From Oceanicaulis alexandrii DSM 11625 (GTDB lineage: Bacteria; Pseudomonadota; Alphaproteobacteria; Caulobacterales; Maricaulaceae): a stretch of DNA of 64,000 nt. The first letter of the stretch is position 1, and every line of letters starts with the position of its first letter. The position numbers were made by a program, and so were the translations under genes. The notes under the pieces are model-generated. The model was not told where the DNA came from. It ran no database searches and was given only the letters and a program-made list of their open reading frames with translations. Where the stretch lies: assembly GCF_000420265.1 (NCBI RefSeq), contig NZ_ATUP01000001.1, positions 1,116,001 to 1,180,000 on the forward strand, in the 5' to 3' direction. This document shows positions 17,156 to 25,816 of this stretch, piece after piece.

Positions 17156-17830
17156 ATGACCGCAAAAGCACAAAACTCCGCACCCTCTCGCGCCCAGGCC
17201 GCACGCGACGCGCTGGTGGACGCCGCCCTGCCCAACGCCGCCTTTGACGGCTGGAGCGAGGCCACTCTCGCCCAGGCCGCCAGGGACGCCGGCCTGAGCG
17301 AAGGCGAGGTGCAACTCTATTGTCCGGCAGGGATTCTCGACGTGATCGAGACCTGGACGCGGCGCTGTGACGACGCCGCCCGCGCCGAGATCGAGGCCAA
17401 TCCCGCCAACCGAATTCGCGACAAGGTCAGCCAGGGCGTGCTCCTGCGTCTGGCGCAATATGACGGTGAGGAAGAGGCCGCCGCCCGCGCCCGCGCCCGC
17501 CTGCTATTGCCCGATGGGATTGATCGCGGCGCGCGGCTGATCTGGGCGACTTCGCACATGATCTGGAGCGCCATCGGCGACACCAGCACAGACGGGAATT
17601 TCTATTCCAAACGGGCGATTCTCTCAGGCGTTTACGCCTCGACCTTCGCCATCTGGCTGGAAGATGACAGCGAGGACCGCGCCAAAACGGCAGAATTCCT
17701 CGGCCGCCGCATCGACAACATCATGCAGTTTGAAAAGGCGAAGGGTCAGGTGCGCAAACTCACCAAGACTTTGCCCGACCTCACCGCGATGATGGGCGAT
17801 CTGCGCTACGGGATGCGGCGAGCAAAGTAA
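17156..17830 (+). CDS. COQ9 family ubiquinone biosynthesis protein
   Basis: The 224-residue protein has a TetR-like fold at the N terminus without a real DNA-binding recognition helix, then the COQ9 C-terminal domain. Typical features are [17 protein letters not shown] near 30-46 and a conserved middle [24 protein letters not shown] (in part) followed by [11 protein letters not shown]9 binds lipids and supports COQ7 in the hydroxylation step of ubiquinone synthesis. The ATG at 17156 is preferred over GTG at 17120 because the extra residues are not family-like. The Shine-Dalgarno sequence is weak. It is divergent from rpsU. Confidence 0.88.
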   Translation: MTAKAQNSAPSRAQAARDALVDAALPNAAFDGWSEATLAQAARDAGLSEGEVQLYCPAGILDVIETWTRRCDDAARAEIEANPANRIRDKVSQGVLLRLAQYDGEEEAAARARARLLLPDGIDRGARLIWATSHMIWSAIGDTSTDGNFYSKRAILSGVYASTFAIWLEDDSEDRAKTAEFLGRRIDNIMQFEKAKGQVRKLTKTLPDLTAMMGDLRYGMRRAK

Positions 17831-17847
17831 GCCATCTCTTCTCTTTG

Positions 17848-17919
17848 CCTGCGAAAGCAGGGAACCAGAGCATGACACGCAGCGCTTTATGGTCGCTGGA
17901 TCCCGGCTCAAGGCCGGGA
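17848..17919. repeat. Palindromic intergenic element, dispersed-repeat type
   Basis: The short gap between the COQ9 and purK genes holds CCTGC-GAAA-GCAGG (17848-17861) and TCCCGGC-N5-GCCGGGA (17901-17919). Both cores resemble the short palindromic intergenic sequences found many times in alphaproteobacterial genomes. It may also serve as a terminator for the converging genes. Copy number cannot be judged from this window. Confidence 0.45.
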
Positions 17920-17927
17920 AAGAGGTG

Positions 17928-19001
17928 TTAGAGCTTACCCAGCACGTTCACATGACCCATTTTGCGGCCGGCGCGGGTCTCGCGTTTGCCATAGAGATGC
18001 AACACGGCGTTTGGCGTCTTCAGCCAGTGCTTCCAGCCGTCTGCGTCATGACCGATCAGATTGATCATCTGAGCTGAGGAATGCGGCGTCGCATCGCCCA
18101 GCGGCCAGCCGGCCACGGCGCGGATATGCTGCTCGAACTGGCAGACCGTGCAGGCGTCCTGGGTCCAGTGTCCGGTATTGTGGACGCGCGGCGCGATCTC
18201 GTTGACCAGAAGCGTTCCGTCCTTCAGCGCAAACAGCTCCATCCCCATCACGCCCACATACTCAAGCGCCTTGAGCACGCTGGCGGCCATGGCGAAGGCG
18301 CGGCGCGACAGATCCTCGCTGATCTCGGCAGGGGCGAAGCTTTCACGCAGAATGCCGCCGGAATGCCGGTTTTCAGACAAGGGATAGGCGGCGACTTCGC
18401 CATCAAGCCCACGGGCGGCGATGATGGACAGCTCCACCGTGAAATCCGCAAAGGCTTCGAGAATCGCGGGCTGACCGTTCATGGCGGCGAACGCGTCTTC
18501 CGCGTCCGTCATCTCGCGGATCACGGCCTGGCCCTTGCCGTCATAGCCAAAGCGCCGGGTTTTCAGAATGGCGGGCAGGCCCAGCTGTGAAATCGCCGTG
18601 TGCAGCTCCTGAAGGGTGCTCACAGGCCTGAACGCCACGGTCTCCGCCCCATGCTCATTCAGGAAGGTTTTCTCCGTCAGGCGGTCCTGAGCGACGTCCA
18701 GCGCCAAAGCGCCCGGACGCAGGGGCGCATGCTCGGCCGCCGCCGCGGCGGTCGCGGCGGGCACATTTTCGAACTCGTAGGTGACGGCGTCGACGCTGGC
18801 GGCGAATTTCGCGACTGCGTCCAGATCATCATAGGCGGCGGTGATGGTCTCCACCGCCACCCGGCTCGCCGGGCAATCAGGCTCAGGATCGAAGATCACC
18901 ACGTCCAGACCCAGCCGCGCCGCAGACAGCGCCAGCATGCGGCCCAGCTGGCCGCCGCCCAGAATGCCGATCCGGGCGCAAGGCGCGAGCGCGTCAGCCA
19001 T
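17928..19001 (-). CDS. purK: N5-carboxyaminoimidazole ribonucleotide synthase
   Basis: The 357-residue ATP-grasp enzyme starts with a GGGQLGRM motif (about residues 15-22), has the central KTRRFGYDGKGQ ATP-grasp loop near 150 and ends with NEIAPRVHNTGHWT, the PurK signature. It converts AIR, bicarbonate and ATP into N5-CAIR in purine synthesis. It starts 3 nt after the purE stop on the same strand, so the two form an operon. Confidence 0.96.
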   Translation of the reverse strand: MADALAPCARIGILGGGQLGRMLALSAARLGLDVVIFDPEPDCPASRVAVETITAAYDDLDAVAKFAASVDAVTYEFENVPAATAAAAAEHAPLRPGALALDVAQDRLTEKTFLNEHGAETVAFRPVSTLQELHTAISQLGLPAILKTRRFGYDGKGQAVIREMTDAEDAFAAMNGQPAILEAFADFTVELSIIAARGLDGEVAAYPLSENRHSGGILRESFAPAEISEDLSRRAFAMAASVLKALEYVGVMGMELFALKDGTLLVNEIAPRVHNTGHWTQDACTVCQFEQHIRAVAGWPLGDATPHSSAQMINLIGHDADGWKHWLKTPNAVLHLYGKRETRAGRKMGHVNVLGKL

Positions 19002-19004
19002 GGA

Positions 19005-19514
<510 letters not shown>

Positions 19515-19602
19515 AATAGCCTTGCCTGACAGGCGATTGGAAAGCACGTCAACTTAACTGTGGCGCGCTTTCGGTCAAGCAAAACCCCAGTCTGCACTGT
19601 AT

Positions 19603-20328
19603 TCAGCGCGAGGGCTGTTTCACCCGCGCGATCAATTCCTCCGCGGTTTCCTTGCGCTCGGAGTATCGGTCGACCAGATAGTCGGCGTTTTCCCGGGTCA
19701 TCCAGGTAAACTTCACCAGCTCCTCCATCACGTCAACAATGCGGTCATAAAGCCCTGAGGGCTTCATCCGCCCCGCCGCGTCAAACTCCAGGAACGCCTT
19801 GGGGATCGAGGACTGGTTGGGGATGGTGATCATGCGCATCCACCGCCCCAGAACCCGCATCTGGTTGAGCGTGTTGAAGCTTTGCGAGCCGCCAGAGACC
19901 TGCATCAAGGCCAGGGTCTTGCCCTGGGTCGGACGCACCGCCCCTAGCGCCAGCGGAATCCAGTCAATCTGGGCCTTCATCACCGCCGTCATCGCGCCAT
20001 GGCGTTCGGGACTGCACCAGACCATGCCCTCAGACCAGGTCACCTGCTCTCGCAGCTCCGCCACTTTGGGATGATCCGCCTCCGTGTCATCGGGCAACGG
20101 CAAGCCATGGGCGTGAAACATCCGGGTCTCGGCGCCCATCAGCTCGAGCAGGAGTCCCGCCTCCTCCACCGCCAGGCGGCTGAAGGAGCGCTCCCGGAGC
20201 GAGCCGTACATCAGCAGGATGCGCGGTTTGTGCGTGACACGCCCGCGCGGCGCCAGACTCTCTGTCTGGACCGGCGCAATGCAATCGATCGCCAGATTCG
20301 GCAGGGGATCAGTCATGACATCGGACAC
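19603..20328 (-). CDS. arsH: ArsH-type NADPH-dependent FMN reductase
   Basis: The 241-residue flavodoxin-fold protein has the FMN phosphate loop [10 protein letters not shown] (near 42-51), [21 protein letters not shown] in part and [24 protein letters not shown] in part, which mark the ArsH family. ArsH enzymes reduce FMN and oxidise trivalent organoarsenicals. No arsR, arsC or arsenite pump gene is nearby. A GTG at 20328 has GGAGAG 5 nt upstream and is chosen; ATG at 20316 is an alternative. Two operator-like inverted repeats lie just upstream (20358-20414). Confidence 0.9.
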   Translation of the reverse strand: MSDVMTDPLPNLAIDCIAPVQTESLAPRGRVTHKPRILLMYGSLRERSFSRLAVEEAGLLLELMGAETRMFHAHGLPLPDDTEADHPKVAELREQVTWSEGMVWCSPERHGAMTAVMKAQIDWIPLALGAVRPTQGKTLALMQVSGGSQSFNTLNQMRVLGRWMRMITIPNQSSIPKAFLEFDAAGRMKPSGLYDRIVDVMEELVKFTWMTRENADYLVDRYSERKETAEELIARVKQPSR

Positions 20329-20357
20329 GCAGGCTCTCCGCTTCAAATCGCCCCGAC

Positions 20358-20414
20358 ACTTCAGGAAATTCTGAAATAAATGATCCGGCGCAATACTTCA
20401 AGAAGCTCTGAAGT
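20358..20414 (-). promoter_or_regulatory. Pair of operator-like inverted repeats upstream of arsH
   Basis: ACTTCA-N8-TGAAAT (20358-20377) and ACTTCA-N8-TGAAGT (20395-20414) share the same spacing and half-sites and are centred 37 bp apart. TTCA/TGAA half-sites are like those bound by ArsR/SmtB-family repressors. They lie 30 to 86 bp upstream of the arsH start. Confidence 0.5.
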
Positions 20415-20595
20415 GATTGCCAGCCTGCCGGTCCATCACACTGTATCGCGACGCCGTGCGATGACCTTGGGTTGAGGCGGGCAAAGCCTCATCCCGATCC
20501 GGTTGAAACTCTGTCCGCAAAGTCAGGAATGAACGGTTTTTTTACCACACGCGCCGAGGCTTAGGCTGAGAGACCCGTGTGATGGAGCCCGCGAC

Positions 20596-21327
20596 ATGCG
20601 AATACGATCCGGCGGTCCGCTCGCTGGCGCCGGCCCTGTGGGTCGCCGCGAGGAGACCCGGCGCAGCGAGGCTGCGCCGCGCGGAGCGAGCGCGCCGACC
20701 GATAGCGCGTCCATCCTGGGCGTTCCCGAAGCCGAGCTGACGCCCAACGTCCAGCGCGCCCTGTTGTCCTTGATGGGCGAGGTCGACCAGTTGCGCCGCG
20801 AGACCGAGGCCCTGCGCGGACGCATGCGCGAGCTGGAAAGTCTGGCGGACCGGGACGCCTTGCTGCCCGTTCTGAATCGCCGCGCCTTTTTGCGGGAAGT
20901 GTCAAAGGCCTTGTCGCTGGCGGAGCGGCATAATGCGCCGTCCAGCCTGATCTATCTCGATCTCAACGGCTTCAAGCAGATCAACGACAAGCATGGACAC
21001 GCCGCCGGCGACGCCGCTCTGGAGCAGATCGCCAATCTGATCACAGATCATGTGCGGGAAACCGACGCCGTCGGCCGTTTGGGCGGGGATGAGTTCGGCA
21101 TCGTCCTGACCCTGACGCCCGAAAGCGCCGCCAAAGACAAGGCGCGCGATCTCTCAAAAGCGATTTCGGACAGCGCCATCACCCATAATGGACACACGCT
21201 GGATCTGGGCGCCGCCTGGGGCGTGCACCCGCTCTCATCGGGCATAGCGGTGGAAGACGCCATGGCTGCTGCGGATGCGGCCATGTACGCGCACAAACAA
21301 GCCGCCAAGGATCGCGCCGCCAGCTAG
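20596..21327 (+). CDS. GGDEF diguanylate cyclase
   Basis: The 243-residue protein has an N-terminal 45 residues rich in Gly, Arg and Ser, a probable coiled-coil (about 50-85: LSLMGEVDQLRRETEALRGRM in part) and a GGDEF domain from about 90 to 240. The active-site GGDEF is intact at 163-167, and an inhibitory-site RETD (154-157) stands five residues before it, so the enzyme should make cyclic di-GMP and be subject to product inhibition. There is no membrane segment or recognisable sensor domain; coiled-coil dimerisation is the likely control. The start is ATG at 20596. Confidence 0.88.
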   Translation: MRIRSGGPLAGAGPVGRREETRRSEAAPRGASAPTDSASILGVPEAELTPNVQRALLSLMGEVDQLRRETEALRGRMRELESLADRDALLPVLNRRAFLREVSKALSLAERHNAPSSLIYLDLNGFKQINDKHGHAAGDAALEQIANLITDHVRETDAVGRLGGDEFGIVLTLTPESAAKDKARDLSKAISDSAITHNGHTLDLGAAWGVHPLSSGIAVEDAMAAADAAMYAHKQAAKDRAAS

Positions 21328-21348
21328 GGCGCGCGCCCGCAGAGCGCT

Positions 21349-21558
21349 TTAGGCGATGATGTCGGGGTTCAGGATGTCTTCCAGACGATAAATCTCGTCT
21401 TTCAGGTAGAGCTTCCGGCGCTTGAGGCGGACCAGTTTGAGCTGATCAGTGACGCCGCATTCCGCCAGAGCCGAGACCTCTTCGTCCAGTGTCCGGTGCT
21501 CAAGCTGTAATTCCTCAAGCTGGCGCTTGAGCGCGGTTTCGTCGAACTCGCCATCCAT
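21349..21558 (-). CDS. DUF465 (YdcH-like) small coiled-coil protein
   Basis: The 69-residue protein is nearly all helix, with ALKRQLEELQLEHRTLDEEV followed by the family core LVRLKRRKLYLKDEIYRLED. This matches DUF465/YdcH, a family of unknown function common in alphaproteobacteria. The ATG at 21558 (MDGEF) is preferred to an upstream TTG. Its stop is about 20 nt from the converging cyclase gene. A second member of the family lies at 22884-23054. Confidence 0.85.
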   Translation of the reverse strand: MDGEFDETALKRQLEELQLEHRTLDEEVSALAECGVTDQLKLVRLKRRKLYLKDEIYRLEDILNPDIIA

Positions 21559-21680
21559 TGTCCAGATCGACCCTTTCAATCAGACACAGGCCGGGCATAT
21601 CCGGCTGAGTAGATTATCGAAAAGACCTCGGGCGCAAAAAGCGTCTCGCTTGCGCTCACTTCAATTCGAGGAGGCCCATA

Positions 21681-22166
21681 TTACACATTTTTGCTCGTCT
21701 CGAAAATGTTTTCCACAAATGCGGTCGCACTGTCGCCCGGAGCGCCGCAGCGGGCGGCGTACTCATGCAGGCGGCGAAGGACCAGGGCGCGCCGGTCGTC
21801 CTCGCGATTTTCGGGACAGGCCTGGGCCAAGGACTCAAGACCATGCTGTTCCAGCTTTTCCGCCTCCAGCTCGACCGTCAGAACCTTCTGGCGCAAGGCG
21901 GTCGCGGCGTCGGGATCAACGTCTGCGAACGGGTGTTTGAGATGGTCGCGCGCCATGCGCAGCGGCTTGACCACGCGCGCGCTCCACAGCGCGGACAGCT
22001 CCACCGCCTGCCCGAGCGCCGGGCCCGGATCACGCCCGTTCATCACCGTCCAGACAATCCACAACCCCACATTCACGTCCATGCCCGCCGCCTGCAGCGC
22101 CAGGCAGGCGGGTTTGACCCCGTCCTTGCCATAGAGTTTGACGGAGAAAGTCCAGAACGCGCTCAT
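21681..22166 (-). CDS. TIGR02444 family protein (DUF2390)
   Basis: The 161-residue protein opens FWTFSVKLYGKDGVKPACL and continues LQAAGMDVNVGLWIVW, the signature of the TIGR02444 family, which is of unknown function. The rest is helical. It overlaps the 3' end of ubiX by 4 nt, so the two are cotranscribed and probably translationally coupled. The link to ubiX may be only positional. Confidence 0.82.
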   Translation of the reverse strand: MSAFWTFSVKLYGKDGVKPACLALQAAGMDVNVGLWIVWTVMNGRDPGPALGQAVELSALWSARVVKPLRMARDHLKHPFADVDPDAATALRQKVLTVELEAEKLEQHGLESLAQACPENREDDRRALVLRRLHEYAARCGAPGDSATAFVENIFETSKNV

Positions 22167-22786
22167 TCGGACGGCGCCCGCGTCCGCGCTTGCGGGCGGC
22201 GCCCCTGCTCCAGATCCTCGCCCCAGCGCTTTGTGCCGTCCCAGTCCAGCCCGAACAGGTCGAGCGCCCGCCCCACCGACTGATTGACGATGTCATCAAC
22301 GCTTTTGGGATGCGCATAAAATGCGGGCAGCGGCGGCATGATGACCGCGCCCATCTCCGCCAGCTGGGTCATGGTGCGCAGATGGCCCAGATGAAACGGG
22401 GTTTCACGCACCATCAGCACCAGAAGGCGGCGCTCCTTGAGCACCACATCCGCCGCGCGGGTCAGCAAAGAGGACGTCACGCCCGTTGCGATCTCGCTCA
22501 TGGTGCGCACCGAACACGGCGCGATCAGCATGCCGCGGGTCTTGAACGAGCCTGACGCGATCGGCGCGCCCACATCGGCCTGTTTGTAGAGCATGTCGGC
22601 GCGCTCACGCAGCACGCTGGGCTTTTCACCCATCTCGTAGGACAGGGTCATCTCGGCCGCCTTGGAGGCCACCACATGACTTTCCACACCTAAGGTTTTC
22701 AACGCCTCAAGCGCACGCATGGCGTAAACCACGCCAGACGCGCCGGAAATCCCGACCACAAGCCGATCTGGGGTCATATCCGTCAC
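22163..22786 (-). CDS. ubiX: Flavin prenyltransferase UbiX
   Basis: The 207-residue flavoprotein has the FMN-binding GISGASGVVYAMRALE near 12-27, IAPCSVRTMSEIATG near 90-104 and the VRETPFHLGHLRTM block near 127-140. UbiX joins dimethylallyl phosphate to FMN, making the prenylated flavin cofactor of UbiD decarboxylases in ubiquinone synthesis. The start is GTG at 22786 with GGAG 10 nt upstream; ATG at 22777 is possible. It is paired with the TIGR02444 gene. Confidence 0.95.
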   Translation of the reverse strand: MTDMTPDRLVVGISGASGVVYAMRALEALKTLGVESHVVASKAAEMTLSYEMGEKPSVLRERADMLYKQADVGAPIASGSFKTRGMLIAPCSVRTMSEIATGVTSSLLTRAADVVLKERRLLVLMVRETPFHLGHLRTMTQLAEMGAVIMPPLPAFYAHPKSVDDIVNQSVGRALDLFGLDWDGTKRWGEDLEQGRRPQARTRAPSE

Positions 22787-22883
22787 TGCTGATTAACTCC
22801 GATAAAATGTCGCAACCGATTTTGAATTGTCATCTGGCGCTATCAGATGGTTCAATGTGAGTCCTAGAGCAAGGGAGGCATAT

Positions 22884-23054
22884 ATGGCCACTGACGCGCG
22901 TATTCGTGAACTGGACGCCCGCCACGACAGACTGGATCATCAGATTGTCGAGCAGATGAAAAGTCCCTCCAGCGACACCCTCGCGGTCGCCGCCCTTAAA
23001 AAACAAAAGCTTAAACTTAAAGAAGAGATTGAAGCCCTCAGGCGACGACAATAA
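22884..23054 (+). CDS. DUF465 (YdcH-like) small coiled-coil protein, second copy
   Basis: This 56-residue protein starts MATDARIRELDARHDRLDHQI and ends with the family core ALKKQKLKLKEEIEALRRR. It is shorter than the copy at 21349-21558. GGGAGG lies 6 nt before the ATG at 22884, so a longer frame from 22827 is rejected. It is monocistronic, between ubiX (divergent) and a strong terminator. Confidence 0.85.
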   Translation: MATDARIRELDARHDRLDHQIVEQMKSPSSDTLAVAALKKQKLKLKEEIEALRRRQ

Positions 23055-23078
23055 CCAGGTATCCTGCTAGCCTGACCG

Positions 23079-23114
23079 AAAAGGGCGGACCTCGCGTCCG
23101 CCCTTTTCTTTTTT
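23079..23114 (+). terminator. Strong intrinsic terminator
   Basis: AAAAGGGCGGAC (23079-23090) pairs with GTCCGCCCTTTT (23096-23107) around a 5-nt loop and is followed by C and a run of T. It ends the small DUF465 gene. Confidence 0.9.
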
Positions 23115-23138
23115 ATCCGCTGACAGTCGAGTTCGGTC

Positions 23139-24008
23139 GTGCTTCATCTCATCCGCCTTCTGACGATTACTGTGATGTTGGGGCTGATCGCCCAACCCGC
23201 GCACGCACAGAGCGCGCGCCAGCAACTCTGCCCAGAGGGATATGCCGCGCTCTCCGACAATGAAGCGGAAGCCGCGATCACCGCCTTCCAGGCCTGCCTG
23301 GCCGAGAAATTCTATGACTGGCCGCAAGAAGCCGAGCTGCGAACCCGTCTGGGCGCAGCCTATCTGGCCTCCGGGCGCTCTGAAGAGGCACTGATCGCCT
23401 ATAATCAGATTTTTGCGCTGGTGGAGGCCAATGACGGCGATGTGGACAATCCGCTGATCCGCCGCAATCGCGCCGCCGCCTATCTGCAGCTTGATCGTCC
23501 GGAAGACGCCCTGCCTGATCTCGAAATCGCCCTGGCGCGGATCCCTGAAGACGGCTTCACCGCCGTGCTGGCCGGCTCGGCCTATCTCGATCTGGACCGC
23601 GCCGCCGAAGCCGTCGCCGCCTTTGACGCCGCCGTGCGGGCTGAACCCGCCTACGCGTCCGCCTGGATCGGGCGCTCCGCTGCTTTCGTCGAGCTGGGCA
23701 TGAGCACGCTGGCGATCGAGGATGCGCGTGAAGCGGTGAGCCTGCAGCCTGACGATCCGGGCGCGCTGAACGCGCTCTGCTGGGCGCTGGTGCGGGCCGA
23801 GCGGGCCGCCGACGGCCTGACGATTTGCCGCGCCGCGTCAGACGCCGCGCCGGAGGAAGGCTCGATCACCCATTCGCTCGCCGCCGCGCTGGAACAAGTA
23901 GGCGAGGTTGAAGAAGCGCACGCCCTGTACGCGCGCGCCCATGAGCAGGCCCCTGATGATCCTGAAATCACCCAAGATTATGAGCGCGTCTTCGGCGCCA
24001 CGCCCTAA
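23139..24008 (+). CDS. Secreted TPR-repeat protein
   Basis: The 289-residue protein has a signal peptide (MLHLIRLLTITVMLGLIAQPAHA, GTG start) and then about six TPR-like helix pairs, e.g. EAELRTRLGAAYLASGRSEE and EDALPDLEIALARIPEDGF. Two Cys at about 31 and 47 in the mature N-terminal part could form a disulfide. It is expected to be periplasmic and to mediate protein contacts. No enzyme domain is visible. The Shine-Dalgarno sequence is weak. The SDR gene follows after 90 nt. Confidence 0.82.
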   Translation: MLHLIRLLTITVMLGLIAQPAHAQSARQQLCPEGYAALSDNEAEAAITAFQACLAEKFYDWPQEAELRTRLGAAYLASGRSEEALIAYNQIFALVEANDGDVDNPLIRRNRAAAYLQLDRPEDALPDLEIALARIPEDGFTAVLAGSAYLDLDRAAEAVAAFDAAVRAEPAYASAWIGRSAAFVELGMSTLAIEDAREAVSLQPDDPGALNALCWALVRAERAADGLTICRAASDAAPEEGSITHSLAAALEQVGEVEEAHALYARAHEQAPDDPEITQDYERVFGATP

Positions 24009-24098
24009 GGCCTTCCACACAAAGGCTGACTGAGTTGTTTACAGGGCTCTCGCGCATCTGTTTGATCGCCGCCGACTGATTGAAAATGGAGTTTACCC

Positions 24099-24917
24099 AT
24101 GGCGGTCTCTGATCGTGTGGCCATCATCACGGGCGGCGCCAAAGGCATTGGCGCGGCCTGCGCCCGGCGCTTTGTCGAAGAAGGCCTGCGCGTCGTGGTC
24201 GCTGACATTGATGACGAGGCCGGGGAAGCCCTGGTTGAAACCCTCAACGCCGGCAAGGAGCGCGCGCTGTTTGTCAGCTGCGACGTATCTGACAAGCTTG
24301 CAGTGGCCAACCTGATGGCCGAGACCCGGTCTGCATTCGATCGGGTGGACATTCTGGTCAACAACGCTGCAACCCTCGCCAAGGGCGATGTTATGGATCT
24401 GTCGGCGGATGATTTTGACGCCGTGATGAACGTCAATATGCGCGGCGCCTTTCTGGTCGCCAAGGCCGCCTCCAAGCAGATGGTCGAGCAGATCGAGGAA
24501 GAGCAAACACGCGCCGAGGATTGTCGCAAGCGCTACGCCATCATCAATATGAGTTCGGTCAACGCCGTGGTCTCCCTGCCTGACCAGCTCGCCTATTCGA
24601 TGAGCAAGGGCGCGCTCAACCAGATGACCAAATCCATGGCCCTGGCCCTGGCGCCCTGGGGCGTGCGGGTGAACGCCATCGGGCCAGGCTCGATCAATAC
24701 CGACATTCTCAAGGCCGTGGCCGATGATCGCGAAGCGATGAAGCGCATTCTGTCGCGGACGCCGCTCAACCGTCTGGGCGATCCCGACGAGATCGCCGGC
24801 GTCGCCTGGTTCCTCGCCAGCAAGGACGCCAGCTATGTCACCGGCGAATGCATCTACGCCGACGGCGGTCGACTGGCGCTCAACTACACCATGCGGCCTG
24901 AAGATTACGAAGACTGA
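24099..24917 (+). CDS. Short-chain dehydrogenase/reductase
   Basis: The 272-residue SDR has the cofactor motif TGGAKGIG near 9-16, NNAATLA (NNAG equivalent) near 87, catalytic Ser152, and YSMSK with Tyr166 and Lys170. An acidic residue after the second strand (VADIDDEAG) favours NAD. The C-terminal ASYVTGECIYADGGRL is the classic SDR ending. An insert near 125-145 (KQMVEQIEEEQTRAEDCRKR) is longer than usual. The substrate is not known. It ends at a strong terminator shared with trcR. Confidence 0.9.
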   Translation: MAVSDRVAIITGGAKGIGAACARRFVEEGLRVVVADIDDEAGEALVETLNAGKERALFVSCDVSDKLAVANLMAETRSAFDRVDILVNNAATLAKGDVMDLSADDFDAVMNVNMRGAFLVAKAASKQMVEQIEEEQTRAEDCRKRYAIINMSSVNAVVSLPDQLAYSMSKGALNQMTKSMALALAPWGVRVNAIGPGSINTDILKAVADDREAMKRILSRTPLNRLGDPDEIAGVAWFLASKDASYVTGECIYADGGRLALNYTMRPEDYED

Positions 24918-24937
24918 GCACGCGCCAATCGCACAGC

Positions 24938-24969
24938 AAAAAGCCCGGCTCTCAGAGCCGGGCTTTTTT
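24938..24969. terminator. Strong bidirectional terminator
   Basis: AAAAAGCCCGGCTC (24938-24951) pairs perfectly with GAGCCGGGCTTTTT (24955-24968) around a 3-nt loop. It separates the converging SDR and trcR genes. Confidence 0.92.
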
Positions 24970-24990
24970 CATGCACAAGCTGTTGAAGGC

Positions 24991-25650
24991 TTAATCGCTA
25001 TCGCCCTTGGGCTTGCCGAACAACTCATCCAGCGTGGTCGGCGAGTTGGAGGATTCGCCGTCCTGATCGTCAGCCGGCTTGAGGGTGTCTTCCTCGATGA
25101 TCACCTGACCATCTTCTTCCATCTGCTTGCGACGGGCGGATGCCTTGGAGACCTGCGCATCCAGATCGATCTGGGTGCACAGCCCCAGCGTCACCGGGTC
25201 GGTCGGCTTGATGTTCGGCGAATTCCAGTGCGTGCGCTCACGCACCGCCTCGATCGTGGTCTTGGTGGTGCCGACCAGCTTGGAGATCTGCGGATCCGTG
25301 AGTTCAGGGTGATTGCGAACCAGCCAGGCGATGGCGTCCGGACGATTCTGGCGCCGCGACAACGGCGTGTAGCGCGGGCCTTTCTTGCGTTCCTGGAACT
25401 CGGCGTATTTCGGCTTGGAGGCGCTCATGCGGTAGGAGGGGTCGCCTTCCGCCTTGGTCAGCTCTTCACGGTCCAGCTGGCCGGAGGCGACCGGGTCTGC
25501 CCCACGCACGCCAGCAGCCACGTCGCCATCTGCGATGCCCTTGATCTCCAGATGGTGCAGGCCGGTGAAGTCAGCGATCTGTTCAAAGCTCAGCGCGGTG
25601 TTGTCCACCAGCCAAACCGCCGTCGCCTTTGGCATGAGAATCTCGGCCAT
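24991..25650 (-). CDS. trcR: TrcR-type cell-cycle transcriptional regulator (DUF1013)
   Basis: The 219-residue protein matches DUF1013: MAEILMPKATAVWLVDNTALSFEQIADFTGLH at the N terminus, a helix-turn-helix-like segment TDPQISKLVGTTKTTIEAVRERTHWN (about 115-140, quoted in part) and an acidic tail. The family is restricted to alphaproteobacteria, and is named as a cell-cycle transcriptional regulator there. The N-terminal part resembles an HTH that recognises a start-like sequence, but DNA targets are unknown. The ATG at 25650 is preceded by a short leader that contains a terminator-like hairpin (25671-25701). Confidence 0.87.
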   Translation of the reverse strand: MAEILMPKATAVWLVDNTALSFEQIADFTGLHHLEIKGIADGDVAAGVRGADPVASGQLDREELTKAEGDPSYRMSASKPKYAEFQERKKGPRYTPLSRRQNRPDAIAWLVRNHPELTDPQISKLVGTTKTTIEAVRERTHWNSPNIKPTDPVTLGLCTQIDLDAQVSKASARRKQMEEDGQVIIEEDTLKPADDQDGESSNSPTTLDELFGKPKGDSD

Positions 25651-25670
25651 GTCAGTCCTCGTACACGAAA

Positions 25671-25701
25671 CAAAAGAAAACCCGGCGCGGACCGCCGGGT
25701 T
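25671..25701 (-). terminator. Terminator-like hairpin in the trcR leader
   Basis: On the minus strand AACCCGGCG and CGCCGGGTT (25701-25693 and 25687-25679) form a 9-bp stem, followed by the U-rich TTTTCTTTTG. It lies 21 to 51 nt upstream of the trcR ATG. It may end the leftward quinone oxidoreductase transcript, or act as an attenuator of trcR. Confidence 0.7.
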
Positions 25702-25816
25702 GTCGCCGTCGACCGCCCCTCATCACGCCAGTCACGATTGAAGAGGGAAAGTGTGTCCCTCCTTATAGCGCGCTTGTGGCGCGCTGGAAACACCCCTGAC
25801 ACGCCGCCGTCAGGCG

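Noticed and set aside
21349-23054. DUF465 small proteins as antitoxins
   Set aside because: There is no toxin partner, and the proteins match a known conserved non-toxin family.
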